Source: DASQHY01 sp035602605 (lineage in GTDB: Bacteria; Acidobacteriota; Terriglobia; Acidiferrales; UBA7541). Taken from it: DNA of 10,601 bases. The translations under genes were made by a program, and so were the position numbers. Numbering within the stretch: the first letter of the stretch is position 1; every line of letters starts with the position of its first letter. A model generated the notes under the pieces. That model saw only the letters and a list, made by a program, of their open reading frames with translations, searched no databases and was not told the origin of the DNA. The stretch lies in assembly GCA_035602605.1 (NCBI GenBank), contig DATNLZ010000087.1, positions 1-10,601 on the forward strand, given 5' to 3'. This document shows positions 7,581 through 10,601 of this stretch, in pieces.

Positions 7581-9128
7581 CTAGCCTGGCGCAGGCGGTT
7601 CAACAAGCTCGATGAGAGTTGTTTTGCCATCGGCCGCGTTCACTAGAAAAAAATTAACTCGAGTACCATCCGCGCCAGCACGTGTTGCCGGGTACACAGA
7701 CTCTTGCGCAAAGCGCTCGCGTAGTAATTCTGTTGCGCGGTCCACATCCAAAGTCAAGTATTCGATTTGTTGAATGCCTTCGCCGAATTTCTCGAGATAC
7801 CGCGCGATCACGCCGCGGTCTCCGCCAGCCTTGGTAGTCAAAATGTCGAGATGAATGCCCCCCTCGAATGTTAATTCGAATTCCAGGGCGTCTTGGTCCG
7901 GCGGCACATGGGCAAGGTGCGGTGAGCCATTGCGAGCATGGATCCGGTCAAAATTTACCGGCTCAACAGCGATGCCCGCCGTCGCACATAAAGGTGAGGA
8001 TGCGAGTGGGTTGGCGTTTGTATGAAGCAGCAGTTGGGCCATGTCTGCGTCACGCAGCCAAGGTTCGATGGCCGCTCGTCCCAGTTCTGTGCCGCGCCGG
8101 TATAGTTGCGCAGCGGCTTCCTGACGTGCCTGCCCATCGGCCGAAGCCAGGCCGGCGACAAGTCTCGAAATCTCGCGCCCGTCGTTCACCTTGGTTCGGA
8201 CCGAGCTGGGGATGTTGCTTTCGCCGCGCTGCGAAACCAGTGAGGCCACAATGGTTACGATAAAAATTCCCGCGACAATCCCCAGGGACACGTGTGTGGG
8301 AATAGATACCCGCGGTTCAACAAGCATCTTAGCGCCCACAAAGATAAGAACTACAGCTAACCCGTCACTGAGATATTTTAACCGGGGTAGCAAACCTGCC
8401 AGCAAAAAGTAGAGCGCCCGCAGACCCAGAATCGCGAGAACGTTCGAGGTGTAAACGATAAATGGATCGCGTGTGATGCCGAAGACTGCAGGAATCGAGT
8501 CCACGGCGAAGGCCACGTCCGAAAGCTCGATCACCACGAGCACGAGAAACAGCGGCGTGGTCAGCCAGCGTCCCGCTCGGTGCGTCAACAACTTTCCGTC
8601 TTCATAGCCCTGCGTCGACGGGATGATTTTGCGAACCCACAGGAATAGCCGGCTGCGCTCCGGATGAATTTCTGTCTGTCGCGAGAACAGCATGTGCCCG
8701 CCCGCAAAAACCAGGAAGGCTCCGAACAAATACAGAATCCAAGAAAAGCGATTCACGAGCGTGGCACCGAGCGCAATCATTGCCCCGCGCATGATCAATG
8801 CGCCGACAATTCCCCAGGAGAGCACACGAGGCTGGTACTGTTCTGACACAGCGAATGTTCGAAAAATCAGCAGAATGACGAGCAGGTTGTCGAGGCTTAG
8901 CGCCTTTTCTATCAGGTACCCAGTGAAAAATTCGAGGGATGCAGCAGAACCGTGGAAAAAGAAAATGGCAAATCCGAACGCCAGCGAGACGCTAACCCAG
9001 AGTACGCTCCAGACCGCGGCCTCGCTTATAGAAATTATGCGGGACTGGCGGTGAAACACGCCGAGATCGAACGCAAGAGCCGCGAGCACGACGGCGTTGA
9101 ACCCGATCCACAGCCACGGTGTACCCAT
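7581..9128 (-). CDS. TerC/Alx-family membrane protein fused to HEAT-like and VOC-like domains
   Basis: A single uninterrupted 515-residue ORF. Residues 1-300 are a TerC-family integral membrane protein with about nine hydrophobic helices and the family's charged intramembrane motifs: EKALSLDNL (74-82) and IELSDVAFAVDSIPA (200-214). Family members are linked to manganese efflux and to metalation of exported proteins; the ion is not determined here. Most TerC proteins end near residue 320. This one continues: 316-368 reads like a HEAT-type helical pair (REISRLVAGLAS, AAAQLYRRGTELGRAAIEPW). Residues 384-510 resemble a two-module VOC domain of the methylmalonyl-CoA epimerase type (FGEGIQQIEY, TRVNFFLV, TLIELVEP). 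The His that binds metal in epimerases (GEGxHH) appears as Q454, while the Glu of LIEL is kept (E507), so catalysis is doubtful and a sensing role is possible. The ATG lacks a strong Shine-Dalgarno. No yybP-ykoY manganese riboswitch was recognised in the 91-bp upstream gap. Confidence 0.93.
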   Translation of the reverse strand: MGTPWLWIGFNAVVLAALAFDLGVFHRQSRIISISEAAVWSVLWVSVSLAFGFAIFFFHGSAASLEFFTGYLIEKALSLDNLLVILLIFRTFAVSEQYQPRVLSWGIVGALIMRGAMIALGATLVNRFSWILYLFGAFLVFAGGHMLFSRQTEIHPERSRLFLWVRKIIPSTQGYEDGKLLTHRAGRWLTTPLFLVLVVIELSDVAFAVDSIPAVFGITRDPFIVYTSNVLAILGLRALYFLLAGLLPRLKYLSDGLAVVLIFVGAKMLVEPRVSIPTHVSLGIVAGIFIVTIVASLVSQRGESNIPSSVRTKVNDGREISRLVAGLASADGQARQEAAAQLYRRGTELGRAAIEPWLRDADMAQLLLHTNANPLASSPLCATAGIAVEPVNFDRIHARNGSPHLAHVPPDQDALEFELTFEGGIHLDILTTKAGGDRGVIARYLEKFGEGIQQIEYLTLDVDRATELLRERFAQESVYPATRAGADGTRVNFFLVNAADGKTTLIELVEPPAPG

Positions 9129-9144
9129 TTAACGTGAGCCGGTG

Positions 9145-9156
9145 TAAGGATCCTTA
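9145..9156. promoter_or_regulatory. Perfect 12-bp palindrome upstream of the TerC-fusion gene
   Basis: TAAGGATCCTTA is fully self-complementary and lies 17-28 nt upstream of the TerC start. Outside it, TG and ATACA nearly continue the symmetry. It could be an operator for a dimeric regulator of the TerC gene, or an RNA hairpin masking the translation start region. It is short enough to be chance. Confidence 0.25.
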
Positions 9157-9219
9157 TACAAATCATCCTCGGAAAGGTCTAGGAAAATAGCGACCTGTGT
9201 TCAGGCACATCCGCGGCAT

Positions 9220-10095
9220 TCACCTGAGAGCTGAGCCTCGCCATAGGCTCGCATTCAAATTGGTCAATTCTACGCGGCTTGCCTGGCCGGGCTGCACTGC
9301 AACCTGGACGTCCCAATTCAGGCGCGCATCGCCTGCGGCTGCTTCAAGTCCCAACGTGCTGAGCCAATAATTCCCTGCGGGAATACGATTCATCATCCCG
9401 CGACCCTCGAGGTCGGTGTCCGCCATGGCGACGAAATATTTTGTTTGGGCCAACTCGGGAACTCGCCGCTCCATTTGCTGCCGATAACTATTCTGTAAAC
9501 GCGCCCATACGAGGTGCGGAGTGACTGTGGCAAGTTCGGTTTCGGTGCCCTCCACGGTTAGTGGATTCGACTCGATGAACTTATGTAGCGCGACCTGGTA
9601 TTCAGCTTTTTGTTTGGTGTATTTCTCGGGATTTTGTGTGCGATCGATTTCCTTGAACCTTGGTCTTGGGAGCCCGCGCGCCATCCCGTTGTTAGCTCTG
9701 AAATAGGCGTCTTTGAATTCTGGGATAGCCAGAATCGTATCTGCGGTCAGAAGTTTTATGATTTCGGGCGACGTCAATTCCATCGTATTATTCTGCTTCA
9801 TCCAGACCTTCAATTGGTCCGACACACCAAGCTTCGAAATAAAAGATTCTTGGTCGGGCTTGGGCTGCGCCTGTTCAGCTTCGGCGCGAATTTCCGCATA
9901 GCTTTTCTTCAACAGATAAAACGTGAATTTACGGACCGGTTCAGGGCGTGCGTCGGTGGGCGTCACCCGCGCTACAAATTCGATCGAACCCGTCTCGTTT
10001 TGGGCCGCAAGAGTAGACTGCCTAGGAGCCGATGCCACCGCCACAGCGAACGCGGCGAGGGCCAGGAACCTCAAGATTTTATTCGATCGCATCAT
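9220..10095 (-). CDS. Exported protein of unknown family, beta-sandwich with helical insertion
   Basis: From the ATG at 10093-10095 the protein is 291 aa and begins with a clear Sec signal peptide: MMRSNKILRF, then a hydrophobic run to about residue 23, with likely cleavage at ASA or at TLAA near 31. A second ATG follows immediately at 10092. The open frame extends upstream to a GTG at 10179, but that part would bury the signal peptide, so it is rejected. After the signal, GSIEFVARV (36-44) and KFTFYLL (56-62) look like strands. Residues about 66-217 are charged and helical (EIRAEAEQAQ, EKYTKQKAEYQVALHKFIE). Then ADTDLEGRG (225-233), IPAGNYWLSTL (238-248) and WDVQVAVQPGQASRVEL (261-277) match the pattern of carboxypeptidase-regulatory or transthyretin-like domains. 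No catalytic motif was seen. It probably acts in the periplasm or at the outer surface. The function is unknown; the fold is inferred. Confidence 0.82.
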   Translation of the reverse strand: MMRSNKILRFLALAAFAVAVASAPRQSTLAAQNETGSIEFVARVTPTDARPEPVRKFTFYLLKKSYAEIRAEAEQAQPKPDQESFISKLGVSDQLKVWMKQNNTMELTSPEIIKLLTADTILAIPEFKDAYFRANNGMARGLPRPRFKEIDRTQNPEKYTKQKAEYQVALHKFIESNPLTVEGTETELATVTPHLVWARLQNSYRQQMERRVPELAQTKYFVAMADTDLEGRGMMNRIPAGNYWLSTLGLEAAAGDARLNWDVQVAVQPGQASRVELTNLNASLWRGSALR

Positions 10096-10440
10096 CGAAG
10101 CATCGTAACAGATTGTTTCACCGAGGTGTTGCCGCACTCTCCCAGGAGTTTCTGAAACAGATAGCTTAGAGAAGTCCACGAACTCCCAAAATCAGAGGGA
10201 TAGCCAGACGGGACAGAATGAGGACGGCCAGACCCTCAGCCAGATCGCTACGCGCTTTCCACACAAAGCAGAGAACTTTCTGGGCGGAACCGGCGGATCG
10301 AGAATGTCTACCGCGGTCGACTTGTGCGGCGGCTTGCCGCCAGTGTGGTCTGGTGAAGCCTGGGGCTCAGGCTCTTTCGCCCATGGGGTTCATTCGTGGG
10401 GCATGCTGAGAGAATCTAGCTCCCACTGTACGCTTCTTGA
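10096..10440. other. Intergenic region with two small hairpins, no recognised gene
   Basis: The 345 bp between the exported-protein start and the TonB stop contain no convincing protein; the open frame at 10218-10409 (plus) has no recognised motif and no Shine-Dalgarno. Two short perfect hairpins lie downstream of the TonB gene's stop on the minus strand: AGCCTG/CAGGCT (10357-10373, loop GGGCT) and GGCGG/CCGCC (10328-10341, loop CTTG). Neither has a T-run. One may contribute to termination of the TonB gene. The promoter of the exported-protein gene should also lie here but was not identified. Confidence 0.4.
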
Positions 10441-10601
10441 TTAATACAGGTGGAAGAATACCTCGACAGTCAGCCAAGCCGCGACAGCGCGTCCATTCGG
10501 CTCGTGTGCTGGCTTGAATCGCCACGTGTGCACAGCCTCCAGTGCCTTCTCGTCCAACCCCAACCCCAACCCCAACCCCAACCCCAACCCCAACCCCAAC
10601 C
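10441..10601 (-). CDS. TonB C-terminal domain protein (partial, 5' end outside window)
   Basis: The TAA at 10441-10443 closes a frame that runs to the window edge: 52 complete sense codons. Reading N to C it gives a run of Leu-Gly dipeptides, then LDEKALEAVHTWRFKPA, HEPNGRAVAAWLTVEV and FFHLY-stop. This is the end of the TonB C-terminal fold: the DEKALEAV helix, the WRFKPA turn, and the last strand with TVEVFFHLY. In full-length TonB-like proteins this domain contacts the TonB box of outer-membrane receptors or serves in periplasmic energy coupling; the membrane anchor and linker are beyond the window. The dipeptide run replaces what is usually a single short GLGL before DEKA. The exported protein follows downstream on the same strand after 345 bp, too far to claim an operon. 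Confidence 0.87.
   Translation of the reverse strand, partial: LGLGLGLGLGLGLGLDEKALEAVHTWRFKPAHEPNGRAVAAWLTVEVFFHLY
10554..10601. repeat. Hexanucleotide tandem repeat (CCAACC)8, in frame within the TonB-domain gene
   Basis: Eight exact copies of CCAACC occupy 48 bp and run to the last base of the window. On the coding (minus) strand they read as alternating TTG and GGG codons, Leu-Gly. A six-base unit cannot shift the frame, so copy-number change would lengthen or shorten the protein by whole Leu-Gly pairs. The true copy number is unknown because the window stops inside the array. Confidence 0.95.

Noticed and set aside
9129..9219. Possible yybP-ykoY manganese riboswitch before the TerC gene
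   Set aside because: The gap is only 91 bp and I could not find the conserved riboswitch loops; only a short palindrome is present.
10218..10409. 63-aa plus-strand open frame between the exported protein and the TonB gene
   Set aside because: No Shine-Dalgarno, no motif, and a composition like non-coding GC-rich sequence.
10554..10601. CCCCAA-type repeat at the window end as a telomere
   Set aside because: The unit matches ciliate-type telomeric C-strand sequence, but it continues in frame into a clear TonB C-terminal domain and all neighbouring genes are bacterial. It is better read as a coding microsatellite.

Overview
The window reads as bacterial chromosome from a moderately GC-rich Gram-negative, most likely an Acidobacteriota. 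The grounds are the style of the TonB C-terminal domain (GLGLDEKALEAV...WRFKPA), the GH63-like glucosidase next to an archaeal/bacterial-type glycogen debranching enzyme, and a signal-peptide-bearing exported protein of unknown family. No rRNA, tRNA, CRISPR array, phage module or complete mobile element was found. The taxonomic placement is inference from protein style.

Layout. (1) 1-377, minus: the N-terminal part of an IS630-type transposase, broken by an in-frame stop and a frameshift and cut by the window edge. (2) 431-2180: a c-di-GMP pair, a membrane diguanylate cyclase (minus) divergent from a single-domain PilZ receptor (plus). They are separated by about 570 bp that holds hairpins and a good sigma70-like promoter in front of the PilZ gene. 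(3) 2475-7417, plus: a carbohydrate module, an MGH1/GH63-type glucosidase (908 aa) followed by a glycogen debranching enzyme (GDE_N + GDE_C). A dyad-rich region lies upstream and a hairpin lies between the two genes. (4) 7581-9128, minus and convergent with the debranching enzyme: a TerC/Alx-family membrane protein with an unusual cytosolic extension, a HEAT-like helical linker and then a VOC/methylmalonyl-CoA-epimerase-like domain. (5) 9220-10095, minus: an exported protein that looks like a transthyretin-like beta-sandwich split by a large helical insertion. (6) 10441-10601, minus: the C-terminus of a TonB-domain protein whose coding sequence runs into an exact hexanucleotide tandem repeat (eight units, Leu-Gly dipeptides) at the window edge.

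Functionally, the cyclase/PilZ pair could be a local c-di-GMP writer and reader. The two glycoside hydrolases have no signal peptides and probably handle intracellular glycogen, maltodextrin or a glucosylated compatible solute. The TerC fusion and the TonB repeat are the least ordinary items. I see no strong case for a wholly new multi-gene system here. The best candidates for novelty are the TerC-HEAT-VOC architecture, the in-frame (GGGTTG)n tract in a TonB domain, and the split-sandwich exported protein.
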